This document shows positions 16,837 through 25,564 of a stretch of 46,673 nt of DNA, piece by piece. The stretch's first letter is position 1. Each line of letters begins with the position of its first letter. This DNA comes from Candidatus Sericytochromatia bacterium. Lineage in GTDB: Bacteria; Cyanobacteriota; Sericytochromatia; UBA7694. The position numbers were made by a program, and so were the translations under genes. The DNA lies in contig JADMKE010000049.1 in the NCBI GenBank assembly GCA_018780035.1, positions 1 to 46,673 on the forward strand. The letters are read 5' to 3'. Below the pieces are notes generated by a model. The model had not been told where the DNA came from. It saw only the letters and a list, made by a program, of their open reading frames with translations, and searched no databases.

Positions 16837-17432
16837 GGGGCGTCTCCTCTCAGGGCAAAATACGGTTGCAATAATTCTTTGAGTTTCTTGCGGGCATAGT
16901 GCAAACGGGAGCGCACCGTGCCTGCCGGGGTGCCCAGCACCTCCGCTGCTTCCGCGCAGTTCAGCTCTTCGAGTTCCACCAGGGTAACCACCTCGCGGTG
17001 CTCTGGTGAAAGCGTCTCCAGGGCCTTAAAGATCTGGTCGCGGACCTCTGCCTGTTCCAATTGCTCGGGGGTCTTGTCAAAGTCCCCCCCAGCCTGCCTT
17101 GCAAATTCTTCGGGCTCGGTGGGCAATTCACGCCGGGCCTTGCCACGCAGGTGGTTGCGGGCCGTATTCAGCGCAATGCGAAAGACCCAAGAGCGAAAAG
17201 CCTGTTTGTTCTGGAGCTGGGGCAAAGCCCTATGCACCTTGACAAAGACTTCTTGCAAGATATCGTTCACATCGTCGTGCTGAGGAATGATCCCATAGAC
17301 CATCCCGTAGAGCTGCGGCATAAATTCTCTTACCACCTCTTTAAAGGCCTGTTGATCGCCCTGTTGGGCTCGGTTGAGTTTTTGGATCAGTTCGTTGTTC
17401 ACTGCTGTCCGTTTGGTTTCTTCGGGTTTCAA
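16833..17432 (-). CDS. ECF-family RNA polymerase sigma factor
   Basis: 199 residues with sigma-2 about 22-95 (FMPQLYGMVYGIIPQHDDVNDILQEVF, AFRSWVFRIALNTARNHLRGK) and sigma-4 about 135-190 (ALETLSPEHREVVTLVELEELN, AAEVLGTPAGTVRSRLHYARKKL). The start is TTG at 17432 with AGGG upstream: an in-frame TAA lies two codons before it, so it cannot be longer; GTG at 17402 is the alternative. It directs polymerase to an extracytoplasmic-stress type regulon. It is translationally coupled to the DUF4349 gene, its likely anti-sigma. The target promoters are not identifiable here. Confidence 0.93.
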   Translation of the reverse strand: MKPEETKRTAVNNELIQKLNRAQQGDQQAFKEVVREFMPQLYGMVYGIIPQHDDVNDILQEVFVKVHRALPQLQNKQAFRSWVFRIALNTARNHLRGKARRELPTEPEEFARQAGGDFDKTPEQLEQAEVRDQIFKALETLSPEHREVVTLVELEELNCAEAAEVLGTPAGTVRSRLHYARKKLKELLQPYFALRGDAP

Positions 17433-17649
17433 GTGTTAAGACCCTGCGCCTATCAAAAGTGTTCAAAACTCGCGAATCTGTTTTTAAAAATCTGCTTCAG
17501 GCAGTTTACAACATCTCAAAAATTGAATAACATTAACCTGTGAAAAAAAAGCCAATCACAACGTATGAGATTGAAAGGTTTTTAACACAAACCTAAATTG
17601 TTCAGCATTTCAACATTCAAACATCATCTAAATTAAAGAGGAAAACACG

Positions 17650-17901
17650 ATGGGTATACTTGGTATGATCTTGAGCCTTCTCGGCATCGGTGTCAGCCTG
17701 GTCTTTGGCATCATTTTACTGGTACAGGCCTTCAAAGAGTCCATTATTTGGGGCTTGGTCTATTTGTTCGTTCCATTTGGGGCTTTTGTCTATATCTTTA
17801 AATACTGGGACAACGCCAAGAAACCGTTTCTATACTCCCTTTTGGGTATCCCTCCCATGATTCTGGGTGGCGTTCTGGCAGGTATGTCCGCAGGGGGTTA
17901 A
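17650..17901 (+). CDS. Small membrane protein of unknown function
   Basis: 83 residues, almost wholly hydrophobic: helices about 3-27, 31-50 and 60-79, with a charged YWDNAKKP loop. AAAGAGGAAAAC precedes the ATG and a strong terminator follows the stop, so it is a monocistronic, real gene. It lies divergently from the ECF sigma gene across a 217-bp AT-rich gap and could be a target of that sigma factor. No family recognised. Confidence 0.75.
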   Translation: MGILGMILSLLGIGVSLVFGIILLVQAFKESIIWGLVYLFVPFGAFVYIFKYWDNAKKPFLYSLLGIPPMILGGVLAGMSAGG

Positions 17902-17933
17902 ACCACAGACCACCGCTTGCAATGCCAAAATTG

Positions 17934-17968
17934 GGCCTCTGACTTCTCATTAAAGTCAGAGGCCTTTT
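17934..17968 (+). terminator. Rho-independent terminator after the small membrane gene
   Basis: GGCCTCTGACTT (17934-17945) pairs perfectly with AAGTCAGAGGCC (17953-17964) across a 7-nt loop, followed by TTTT. It lies just before the 3' end of the convergent dehydrogenase-like gene. Confidence 0.9.
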
Positions 17969-17973
17969 GCCAT

Positions 17974-19149
17974 TTAAGTGGGGAAATAGAGTTGCTTGGC
18001 CACTTGCAGGGCCCGCGAATCGGGCAATTCAAGATCGCCCCAACGCAGATAGTCACCCGCTTCAATCGGCCGCTGTACGCTGGCCGCCTGAATCAAACCC
18101 ATCGGCAGGTGGTCGGGGTATTCAGCCAAGCGAATGGCCTCGCCCCGCAAAACAAAGCTGCCGATGGCGTTGTCGATCCGCTCTCCAGGGACCAAAGCAC
18201 GTTTGGCAATCGCCCGAATACCGATGCGCGGAGCAGCACTGTTATTCAGCAGAGGAGCTCCCCCCTGGGCCATTCTCCTCACAGTTCTGACCATTTCATA
18301 CTGGCAGAGATGGTAGGGCCGATAGAGCGTATACCAGGGGCCAAGGCCCATTTTTAAATAGGCCAAAGCAGCCTGATCTGCCGGGTCGTGGCTGGCAGTA
18401 ATAAAGACCCCCGGCGGCAAATTGGGTGCCAATAAATAATCCGACACCCTTTCCAATTGGGCAGCCTGGGCTTCTTCGGCCAATTCTGCCGCCCCCACTT
18501 GCAAATTCTGTGTGACCAAACCGCGCAAGCCGGGCTTGAGAATATCGGCATCGAGGCCATTGGCCACCAAGGCCTGTTCAAATTGGACTTTGGTGCCATC
18601 GGTAAACGAGGTCGTTTGGCGCAGGCGAATGCCCTGGCGCTCAGACCAGAATTGCATCTCTGCGGGTGTGGGCTGATGATTGAGAAAATGTTTAATATTG
18701 CCATAGACCCGTGGTTCAAATCCCATGGCAAGAACCTCTTCACGCAACACGGCCAAACTGCCCGGCTGATCCCCTTCCGCTTCGCTCAACACACCTTTGC
18801 CGACAAAAAACGAACCGACCGTCACATGCCACTCACAGTGCATTGTCACCACAGGTTTGCCCAAGATCAGCGCAGCTTCGATCACGGATGTGGCATGGCA
18901 AATGTCCCCACTACACTCCACGACCAGATCACAGGCCGCCAAAAAGTCGTCAAGGGCCTGCTCGGCATAATAAAAGGGCTGCAAATGGGGTGCAATGTGA
19001 GTAGACGGGCGCCGACTTAAAACCGCAGTGACGGGCAAGTCTGGGGCCGTTCTGAGCAAGAGCCGCGCAAAAACAGAGGCCACAAAACCTGTGCCCACAA
19101 CCCCCACACGGCAGGGAGGGACAAAGGGCGATTTGGGCAAAAAAGGCAT
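17974..19149 (-). CDS. Homoserine-dehydrogenase-like NAD(P) oxidoreductase with SAF domain (COG4091 type)
   Basis: 391 residues from ATG 19149. Rossmann fold at the N-terminus (VGVVGTGFVASVFARLLL), a central region with TDGTKVQFEQALVANGL and a C-terminal SAF domain (about 320-391: ALVPGERIDNAIGSFVLRGEA, PIEAGDYLRWGDL). Such proteins are annotated as predicted homoserine dehydrogenases; several act on branched or sugar-like substrates, and SAF domains also occur in sialic-acid synthases. The start at 19149 is preferred over an ATG at 19188 because GAGAG lies before it and the earlier ATG overlaps the promoter-like TATCAT. Divergent from the OGT operon. Substrate unknown. Confidence 0.85.
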   Translation of the reverse strand: MPFLPKSPFVPPCRVGVVGTGFVASVFARLLLRTAPDLPVTAVLSRRPSTHIAPHLQPFYYAEQALDDFLAACDLVVECSGDICHATSVIEAALILGKPVVTMHCEWHVTVGSFFVGKGVLSEAEGDQPGSLAVLREEVLAMGFEPRVYGNIKHFLNHQPTPAEMQFWSERQGIRLRQTTSFTDGTKVQFEQALVANGLDADILKPGLRGLVTQNLQVGAAELAEEAQAAQLERVSDYLLAPNLPPGVFITASHDPADQAALAYLKMGLGPWYTLYRPYHLCQYEMVRTVRRMAQGGAPLLNNSAAPRIGIRAIAKRALVPGERIDNAIGSFVLRGEAIRLAEYPDHLPMGLIQAASVQRPIEAGDYLRWGDLELPDSRALQVAKQLYFPT

Positions 19150-19177
19150 GAAGCATCTCTCAATTGGGCTGTTTGCT

Positions 19178-19192
19178 CCATGATACACTAGA
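19178..19192. promoter_or_regulatory. Overlapping divergent -10 region
   Basis: The sequence CCATGATACACTAG gives TATCAT on the minus strand (toward the dehydrogenase gene) and GATACACT on the plus strand (toward the OGT gene). Both genes may be started from overlapping promoters. Only -10-like motifs are seen. Confidence 0.3.
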
Positions 19193-19237
19193 AAGGCATT
19201 TCAACCCTATTCAGGTTCACAAAACAGGTTCATAGCC

Positions 19238-21100
19238 ATGGATTTTCTTCCCCCCCTTCAAGCTTGGGAGCTCTATACCAAAGGCGTTGCCGCTTTGCAA
19301 CGGAATCAGCATACCCTCGCTCTGGATTTTTTGGAACAGGCCGAAGCCCAGCTCAATCAAAGCAAAACCCCGGATCCCAAATACCAATTGCCCCTGTACG
19401 AGATGCTGGGGGTGGTTTACGCCTATCTCAGTCATTATCCGCAAGCCCGTCTGTCTTTCAAAAAATGTCTACAACTGTCACCAGAACACGTTCCAGCCCT
19501 GTATTATCTCGGTGGTATCGCAAGAATATTGGGCGATTTAAACCAGGCCCAAATCTATTATGGCCGCGCCCTGATGCAGGCCCAGCACCAGGATTTGCTT
19601 TTTGCCCATGCCAATACTTTAGACGAAATGGGTCAAACAGGTGAAGCCCAGGCCGGTTATTTGCAAATCCTGACTCAAAATCCTCACCACGCATCAGCCC
19701 ATTTTTTTCTTTCACAATTATTGGCACAAGCAGGAAACAACCCAAACGCCCAGACCCATTTTCTTCAGGCCTGCCAATTGAACCCAATTTACCTGTCTTT
19801 TAGCCCCGATTTGGCTTCGGTACAACCCGCACTGGACAGCCTTTTGACCCAAGCTCAAACACCTGGTCCAGACAGCTTTAAGCACTTTGAGAATCTGTTG
19901 ACACAGCTTTACCATCTGCCTTTTTATCCCTTAGAAGCCCACGCCAAGCTCATTCACAATTGGGGCGAAAGCCTCAAATCGCCAGCGCCGGTGGCTGAGC
20001 GTCCAGATAGATCGGGCCAGAAATTGAAAATAGGCTATCTCTCGTATAAATTTCGCAATTTTACCTCAGCGGCCACCCTCAAAGCCTTTCTGCGGCATCA
20101 TGACCACAGTGCTTTTGAAATTCAGTTTTTTGCCGAAGTTGAATTCGAAGATGCAATCACCTCCGAGTTTCAAGCCATGGCCGATCACTTTACCAATATC
20201 TGGGGTTTGAGCCATCAAGCAGTGGCGGAGCTGATTCGCACCGCAGGAATAGATATTTTGGTCGATCTTTGCGGCCATGCACCTCACTCGCGTTTGCCCG
20301 TTTTGGCCCAGCGTCCCGCCCCAATCCAAATCTCAACGCCGCTGGCCTTTGCAAGTTCTTCTGGCATTGCCGATTATTACCTTGTCGACGCACCACTGCT
20401 GATGGGTGGGGGCGAAAAAATGTTTAACGAAACCCTGATTCCAATGCGCACGGCTTTGGTCTGGGAGCCTGCCCAGGTCCGCCCAGAAGCCCTTCCCAAT
20501 CGCCAAGGACAGCCACTGGTCTTTGGCTTTTGCAATCAGGCCCAGAAAATTTCCCACAGCCTGGCCCAGGCCTGGGCGGAGATCCTCAAGGCCTTGCCAG
20601 AAGCACAATTGACGCTTAAATGCCCCGTCTTTAACGACCCCAGTCGCCGCTTTGCCTTACAACAGATGCTCCAAGCCGCAGGTGTACCTCTGGCCCAAAT
20701 ACGCTGGGACGGCTATTCCGATTATGCCGAACACCTGCACTTTTTTGAGCAGATTGATCTGCTCTTGGATGCCATGCCCTTTCAAGGCGGGGTCACGACC
20801 TGTGACGCCCTCTGGATGGGGGTACCCGTGCTGTCGGTCTTGGTGCCTGGCCGCGTGGGCAATGGCTTTTTGCTGCAAGCTGGCCAAGCGGATTGGCTCT
20901 GTCCCAGTCTGGATGATTATGTTGCCAAAGCGATTGCTGTAGCACAAGATCTCGAAGCCTTGCGTGCCCTGCGTCCCAAAGTGCGCGAAGCCTTTGACGC
21001 CTCTCCGCTCTGTCAGGGATCCGCTTTTACCCGTGAATTAGAACAGATATATACTGATCTCTGGGCCGGAAAATACCCGCTCAAAAAGGAAATTGCATAA
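19238..21100 (+). CDS. TPR-containing O-GlcNAc-transferase-like glycosyltransferase (GT41)
   Basis: 620 residues. TPR solenoid about 1-190 (YEMLGVVYAYLSHYPQARLSFKKCL, PALYYLGGIARILGDLNQAQIYYGRAL). GT41 catalytic part about 262-615 (LKIGYLSYKFRNF, GIDILVDLCGHAPHSRLPVLAQRPAPIQI, KISHSLAQAWAEIL, GGVTTCDALWMGVPVLSV). Bacterial members (SPINDLY/OGT-like) glycosylate proteins such as flagellin or adhesins, or work in surface polysaccharide. No membrane segment, so cytoplasmic. The GT41 motif normally written with a Gly-His-Gly is replaced by LCGHAPHSR. Followed by a methyltransferase gene 5 bp later, in one operon with an esterase. Protein target not visible. Confidence 0.93.
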   Translation: MDFLPPLQAWELYTKGVAALQRNQHTLALDFLEQAEAQLNQSKTPDPKYQLPLYEMLGVVYAYLSHYPQARLSFKKCLQLSPEHVPALYYLGGIARILGDLNQAQIYYGRALMQAQHQDLLFAHANTLDEMGQTGEAQAGYLQILTQNPHHASAHFFLSQLLAQAGNNPNAQTHFLQACQLNPIYLSFSPDLASVQPALDSLLTQAQTPGPDSFKHFENLLTQLYHLPFYPLEAHAKLIHNWGESLKSPAPVAERPDRSGQKLKIGYLSYKFRNFTSAATLKAFLRHHDHSAFEIQFFAEVEFEDAITSEFQAMADHFTNIWGLSHQAVAELIRTAGIDILVDLCGHAPHSRLPVLAQRPAPIQISTPLAFASSSGIADYYLVDAPLLMGGGEKMFNETLIPMRTALVWEPAQVRPEALPNRQGQPLVFGFCNQAQKISHSLAQAWAEILKALPEAQLTLKCPVFNDPSRRFALQQMLQAAGVPLAQIRWDGYSDYAEHLHFFEQIDLLLDAMPFQGGVTTCDALWMGVPVLSVLVPGRVGNGFLLQAGQADWLCPSLDDYVAKAIAVAQDLEALRALRPKVREAFDASPLCQGSAFTRELEQIYTDLWAGKYPLKKEIA

Positions 21101-21105
21101 GTCCA

Positions 21106-21723
21106 ATGCCCACCCAAGAACAGATTCAGCAAGCCCTTGCCACAGTCCAGTGTTGGGATGACGCCGCCCAGATTAGCTACGAAGCGCAGGGCGTGCCTCC
21201 CGCCTGCCTCTTACAAAACCCCCACGAATTGGCGGATTTTTGTGCCTGGATCGCCGCTCATGGGATACGCTCATTTTTGGAAATTGGCATTTGGAGCGGC
21301 CATTTGACCTGTTTTTTAGACCAACTCTTTGATTTCGAGCGCTTGGCGATTTGCGATGCACGTATGGCAGAAACAGTGGGTAGGCACAGTATTGTCGTGC
21401 CCGCCAAGACTGAATGTTTTTGGGGCAGTTCCCATTCGATTGAATACATGGCCTGGCGCCAAGAGCTGGGCCCTGTCGATTTGGTGCTGATTGATGCCGA
21501 ACATACCTATGAGGCCGTCAAACAGGATTTTCTGATCAATCAGCGCTACCCCCAGCGCTATATCGCCTTTCACGATATCGCAGGGGAAAACCCCGCGACA
21601 GCTGGCAGCCGCAGAGTCTGGCAAGAATTGTCGGGAAAGAAGACCGAAATTATCCATCCTGTGGCCTACCCCCATCCGCGTATTCCGATGATGGGTTTTG
21701 GCATTTGGTCTCCCGATGTCTGA
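21106..21723 (+). CDS. Class I SAM-dependent methyltransferase
   Basis: 205 residues with motif I FLEIGIWSGHLTCFL (about 57-71), an acidic motif VLIDAEHTYEAVKQDF (about 127-142) and HDIAGENPATAG, as in the Methyltransf_24 group of small-molecule or sugar methyltransferases. Starts 5 bp after the OGT gene stop and its own 3' end overlaps the esterase start by 8 bp. The context suggests modification of a glycan or an acyl group together with the OGT and esterase; that is inference. Confidence 0.85.
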   Translation: MPTQEQIQQALATVQCWDDAAQISYEAQGVPPACLLQNPHELADFCAWIAAHGIRSFLEIGIWSGHLTCFLDQLFDFERLAICDARMAETVGRHSIVVPAKTECFWGSSHSIEYMAWRQELGPVDLVLIDAEHTYEAVKQDFLINQRYPQRYIAFHDIAGENPATAGSRRVWQELSGKKTEIIHPVAYPHPRIPMMGFGIWSPDV

Positions 21724-22756
21724 AGCACGCCGACAGCAATTACTTGAATGGCTTTTGGCACCCAGTCTGCCTTCAGAGGCCGACATTCCCGAGATCTGCC
21801 GCGAGGGCCGCAGCCTGAATCAACGCGCCTGGCTCTTAGGGGAGATCGTGGCCCTGGGCGATTTGCCGATCGAAAGCTGGGAGCCAGTCTCAATGCGCGA
21901 GCGCTATCTGGCAGGTGCCAATGCCCTGGAGCAGATGCCTACGGGGATCCATTGCCGGGACCTGAGCTGCCCTGGACCAAGCGGAAAGCTGGCAATGCGC
22001 TTATATACCCCAATTGTGCCAAATACATTGCCCAGCCAAGAGCCCTTGCCCTGCATTTTGTATTTACACGGGGGAGGCATGGTGATTGGCAATCTCGACA
22101 GCCATGCTGGCCTCTGCGCCCGCTTGAGCCAGAACAGTGGCATGGCGGTCTTGGCACTCGACTACCGTTTGGCCCCTGAGCACCCTTTTCCGGCGGCCTT
22201 GGAAGACGCCCAAGTGGCTTGGCACTGGCTGCGGGCCCAGGCAACAGAACTGGGCATCCACCCCGAAAAATTGGCTGTTGCAGGCGACAGCGCCGGTGGC
22301 AATCTGACGGCAGCCCTGGTGCATTTGCTGCTCAGCCAAGCAGCACCCGGCCCCCAGGCTCAGATCTTGCTCTATCCCTGGCTGGATATGGCCCTGGATT
22401 GGCCCTCATTACAGAGCATGGCCGAAGGCCCCGTCTTAAGCCGTGCGGGAATTGACTGGTTTCGGCAGCAATACCTGGGCAAATCCAGCACCACGGCCCT
22501 GACAGACCCCCGGCTCTCTCCCCTTTTGGCGCCTACCTGTGGCCAAGAACCACCCAGTTTTGTTTTGACCTGTGGCTTTGACCCCTTGCGCGATATGGGC
22601 CAGGCCTACGCGCAGAGTCGCCAGGCGGCAGGCGTGGATGTCGAGGCAGTGGAGTATCCTGGGCAGATTCACGCCTTTTTACAGGCTCCAGCCGTCTTTC
22701 CCGATGCCCGACTCGCCTTGGCACATATTTGCGCTTGGCTAAAGACGAAACTCTAA
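21716..22756 (+). CDS. Alpha/beta-hydrolase esterase of the hormone-sensitive-lipase family
   Basis: 346 residues. HGGG oxyanion motif at 118-121 (YLHGGGMVIG), nucleophile Ser192 in GDSAGG, Asp289 (CGFDPLRD) and His319 (GQIHAF) complete the triad. No signal peptide, so cytoplasmic. The family hydrolyses short acyl esters. The ATG at 21716 overlaps the stop of the methyltransferase gene by 8 bp; a TTG at 21698 is less likely. It could de-acylate sugar or small-molecule products of the operon, or be a general esterase. Confidence 0.93.
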   Translation: MSEARRQQLLEWLLAPSLPSEADIPEICREGRSLNQRAWLLGEIVALGDLPIESWEPVSMRERYLAGANALEQMPTGIHCRDLSCPGPSGKLAMRLYTPIVPNTLPSQEPLPCILYLHGGGMVIGNLDSHAGLCARLSQNSGMAVLALDYRLAPEHPFPAALEDAQVAWHWLRAQATELGIHPEKLAVAGDSAGGNLTAALVHLLLSQAAPGPQAQILLYPWLDMALDWPSLQSMAEGPVLSRAGIDWFRQQYLGKSSTTALTDPRLSPLLAPTCGQEPPSFVLTCGFDPLRDMGQAYAQSRQAAGVDVEAVEYPGQIHAFLQAPAVFPDARLALAHICAWLKTKL

Positions 22757-24435
22757 ACGGCTGCCAGCGGAAAGCGCAAAACCCAATGGGTGCCATCGGG
22801 GCGTTCAACCTGCCCACAGGACCCATCCAATTGCCGGGCCAAGCGCTCGACCAGATGCAAGCCCAAACCCTGGTGAAACTCACGAGGTAAGCCCTGCCCA
22901 TTGTCCAAAACATCCAATTGTGCGTCACCCCCATCTTCGCTCAGGCGCAGGGTAATGCAGTCCCGTTCACCTGTTTGAGGAAAGGCGTATTTAAAGGCAT
23001 TGGTCAGGAGTTCATTGGCAATCAGGCCGCAGGGCATGGCCTGATCCATGCGCAAAACAAGAGGTTGAAGCGCCAATTCCAATTGCACGGGCACAGTCCG
23101 TGCATGTTGGGCATAGAGTTCACGGCTGAGGACCTGTAAATATTCGCCAAAGTGTACAGTTGCCGTAAAGCCCTGATTATAGAGTTTTTCGTGAACCAAT
23201 AACATGCTGTGAAGCCGACTGCGCACATCTTTAAGTGATTCCCCCACCTGCACAAACGGGGTGCGACGGATTTGCATATTGAGCAGGCTGATCATGATCT
23301 GAAAATTATTTTTGACGCGGTGATGAATCTCCTGCAGCAAAATTTCACGCTCGTTAAACGCCGATTGCAAGAGTTCGGCATTCACCCGGCGGCGGCTGAT
23401 ATCTTTCATGCTGCCCAACATGCGCACCACAGTCCCCGTTTCGTCTTTGAGAAAGAGTCCTGTATCTTCCACCCAGACAAACGAGCCATCTTTGCGCTGC
23501 AGGCGGTACTCCATCGAAAAATGGCCATCGGCCCGTGCCGCTTGGTCCAAGACCGCCAGGGTCGCAGCCCGCTCAGCCTCATGGATCATCGATTCCCAAA
23601 CTTCAATATTCACCCCTTGATAGGCTGCGGTCTCAAAGCCGGTAATCCGCTCAATCGCCCCAACCCACTCAATTTCACCGTTGGTGACATCCCAGTCGTA
23701 AATCATTTGGCCTGTCTGTTCGGCCACAATTCGGTAACGTTTTTCACTGTCTTGGATCTCCGACTCCAGCTGGCGCCGACGTGAAATATCCCGCGAAATC
23801 ACGACAAAAGCTTCGATCCCCGGCACATCCAATAAACTCTGCCCCAGAGATTCAAGCAAAACATAGCCCCCATTTTTGTGGATGTGGCGAATTTCAAACA
23901 TCACGGGCTCTCCAGGATGGGTGCGGCTCCATTCCATACAGGCAAAGACATTGGCCTGATCCTCTGGGTGGACAATCTCCAAGGCGCTTTTGTCCATGAG
24001 TTCAGTTGGGGTAAACCCCGTAATCCGTTCAATCGCCGGGCTCAAATAGCGGGGCAGACCATCTGCCGCGAGAATAACCAGAACATCCGACAAATACTCT
24101 AATAATTGCCGAAGTCGGGCTTCACCCAGCGTAAAGTCTGCCGGACGTGATTGTAGTGCCAGCTCAATTTGCACAAAAACCGCAACAGGGTCAGCCAAAG
24201 CTGTCGCCAAATCCAGCCGGAGACAGGCACTCGGCAACGTGTCCCGTTTTTCAAGCGGCAGAGTGACATTGTCAAGCAGCACAAGCTCGGCTTCAGCCAC
24301 TTTAGCCAAAGGCAATTCATTTTTTGAAAGGTCACAGGGCCCCCAAACGCGGTAGCCACGCTCGCTCAAGAGTGCAGCAAGTTGCTGCCAGCCTGGCTCA
24401 GGAGACGCCAAAATCAGCAATTGAGCGTTAAACAT
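22753..24435 (-). CDS. PAS-PAS histidine kinase (HisKA_2 / HWE-like) with degenerate receiver
   Basis: 560 residues. Residues 1-100 look like a receiver fold (AELVLLDN... at the usual Asp position) but the phospho-acceptor context is not standard. PAS 1 about 106-219 (ERITGFTPTELMDKS, HPEDQ), PAS 2 about 228-350 (ERITGFETAAYQG, RKDGSFVWVE). HisKA_2-type dimerisation helix with phospho-His at 371 or 372 (LLQEIHHRVKNNFQ), then an ATPase domain (GLIANELLTNAFKYAFP, LDVLDNGQGLP, LGLHLVERLA). No membrane helix, so a soluble sensor. No response regulator adjacent. The start overlaps the stop of the upstream gene by 8 bp. Confidence 0.92.
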   Translation of the reverse strand: MFNAQLLILASPEPGWQQLAALLSERGYRVWGPCDLSKNELPLAKVAEAELVLLDNVTLPLEKRDTLPSACLRLDLATALADPVAVFVQIELALQSRPADFTLGEARLRQLLEYLSDVLVILAADGLPRYLSPAIERITGFTPTELMDKSALEIVHPEDQANVFACMEWSRTHPGEPVMFEIRHIHKNGGYVLLESLGQSLLDVPGIEAFVVISRDISRRRQLESEIQDSEKRYRIVAEQTGQMIYDWDVTNGEIEWVGAIERITGFETAAYQGVNIEVWESMIHEAERAATLAVLDQAARADGHFSMEYRLQRKDGSFVWVEDTGLFLKDETGTVVRMLGSMKDISRRRVNAELLQSAFNEREILLQEIHHRVKNNFQIMISLLNMQIRRTPFVQVGESLKDVRSRLHSMLLVHEKLYNQGFTATVHFGEYLQVLSRELYAQHARTVPVQLELALQPLVLRMDQAMPCGLIANELLTNAFKYAFPQTGERDCITLRLSEDGGDAQLDVLDNGQGLPREFHQGLGLHLVERLARQLDGSCGQVERPDGTHWVLRFPLAAV

Positions 24436-25489
24436 CTCCCAATTCTCCTTGTCCCTGCGCTGTCTTCATTCTTCCCAAATTTCGCCCAATTGAATCGACC
24501 AAGACCTGCACTGCCGTTGAAATCGTACCTGCAGCCAGCAATTCAGACAGATTGGCCTGAATGTATTCCCCCAAGGTAAGATCTCCGAGTTGGTCCAATA
24601 GCAAATCGTATTCGCCATCAAAACCCACGAGCAGATTGTGATTGATCCGGGCCCAAGGCGCTTCGGCCTGAAAGAGAGGCAGCGTTTCGCGTTGCAAAAG
24701 GACCACAGGCACCGTTCCCACAATCGCCGATTGAACGGTGCGGGCCGTATGAAAAAAATAGCCCGAGCGGGGTTGAAGCTGGAAGCGAAAGTGATTGGCC
24801 GCAGCATAACACTGGCGAAAGGTATAACTCTGTTGGTGCCCTTCAAAATAGAGGCGGTCTTGGGCCAAAAAATACTCCAATTGCTGCAAACGCTGCCAAG
24901 CTTGGGGTTGCAGGCGGGAATAGCCCCAGGCTTCCGCTTTGCCCAGGTAGAGCAATCCCTGTTTTTTTTCTGCCCAGGGCAAACGCTGTCCCCGAAACAA
25001 TTCGGGATCAGCAAGAGAGTAAAGATAGCGCTCAAATGAGGCCCGGTATTTTTTTTCTGAGGGCTGAAAATCCAGCAGACTGTTAAAAAACACGCTGTGG
25101 GGCACAAAGGTCTCAATAAAGCGCTCGTGTTTGCGGGCTGCATTGTTGTATTCATCGACATAAAAGGCCGCAGGAGAATAGATCGGCTCAGAGGTGAGCA
25201 GGGTTTTGTAGAGATAGGTTTTTTTGACTTTTTGCCAGGCCCTGAGAAAATCCAGATCAAAATGCTGATCAGCGCCACAGACGATCAAGATCTCCGCATC
25301 TGAGTGATTGAGCAATTCAGGGCGCAGGCAGAAATCGTCCAAGCCAAAGATCAAACCGGGTTTGAGTCCGTGTTGGGCCAATTTTTCGAGCAAAAACTCG
25401 CCATGGGAAGGCATGTACATGGCCATGTGCACATCGCTGTGGGGGCGTTTGAGATTTTGCTTTTGGAGCACGATATCGAATTGCAGCAT
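24428..25489 (-). CDS. Exostosin/GT47-like glycosyltransferase, putative
   Basis: 353 residues, no signal peptide or membrane segment. The second half shows features of GT-B glycosyltransferases, in particular SGYFFHTARTVQSAIVGTVPVVLL, which resembles the nucleotide-sugar binding turn of exostosin-like enzymes, and KKQGLLYLGKAEAWGYSR. I recognise the family only weakly; it could be an unrelated protein. Its stop overlaps the histidine-kinase start by 8 bp, so the two genes should be expressed together. Starts at 25489 with ATG. Confidence 0.55.
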   Translation of the reverse strand: MLQFDIVLQKQNLKRPHSDVHMAMYMPSHGEFLLEKLAQHGLKPGLIFGLDDFCLRPELLNHSDAEILIVCGADQHFDLDFLRAWQKVKKTYLYKTLLTSEPIYSPAAFYVDEYNNAARKHERFIETFVPHSVFFNSLLDFQPSEKKYRASFERYLYSLADPELFRGQRLPWAEKKQGLLYLGKAEAWGYSRLQPQAWQRLQQLEYFLAQDRLYFEGHQQSYTFRQCYAAANHFRFQLQPRSGYFFHTARTVQSAIVGTVPVVLLQRETLPLFQAEAPWARINHNLLVGFDGEYDLLLDQLGDLTLGEYIQANLSELLAAGTISTAVQVLVDSIGRNLGRMKTAQGQGELGDV

Positions 25490-25564
25490 GGCTTATTCTA
25501 GCCTGTTTTAAAGGCGGTTTACCAGCCTCTGCTTGAAGCTTTTGCATCTGCCTTGTAAATCTAG

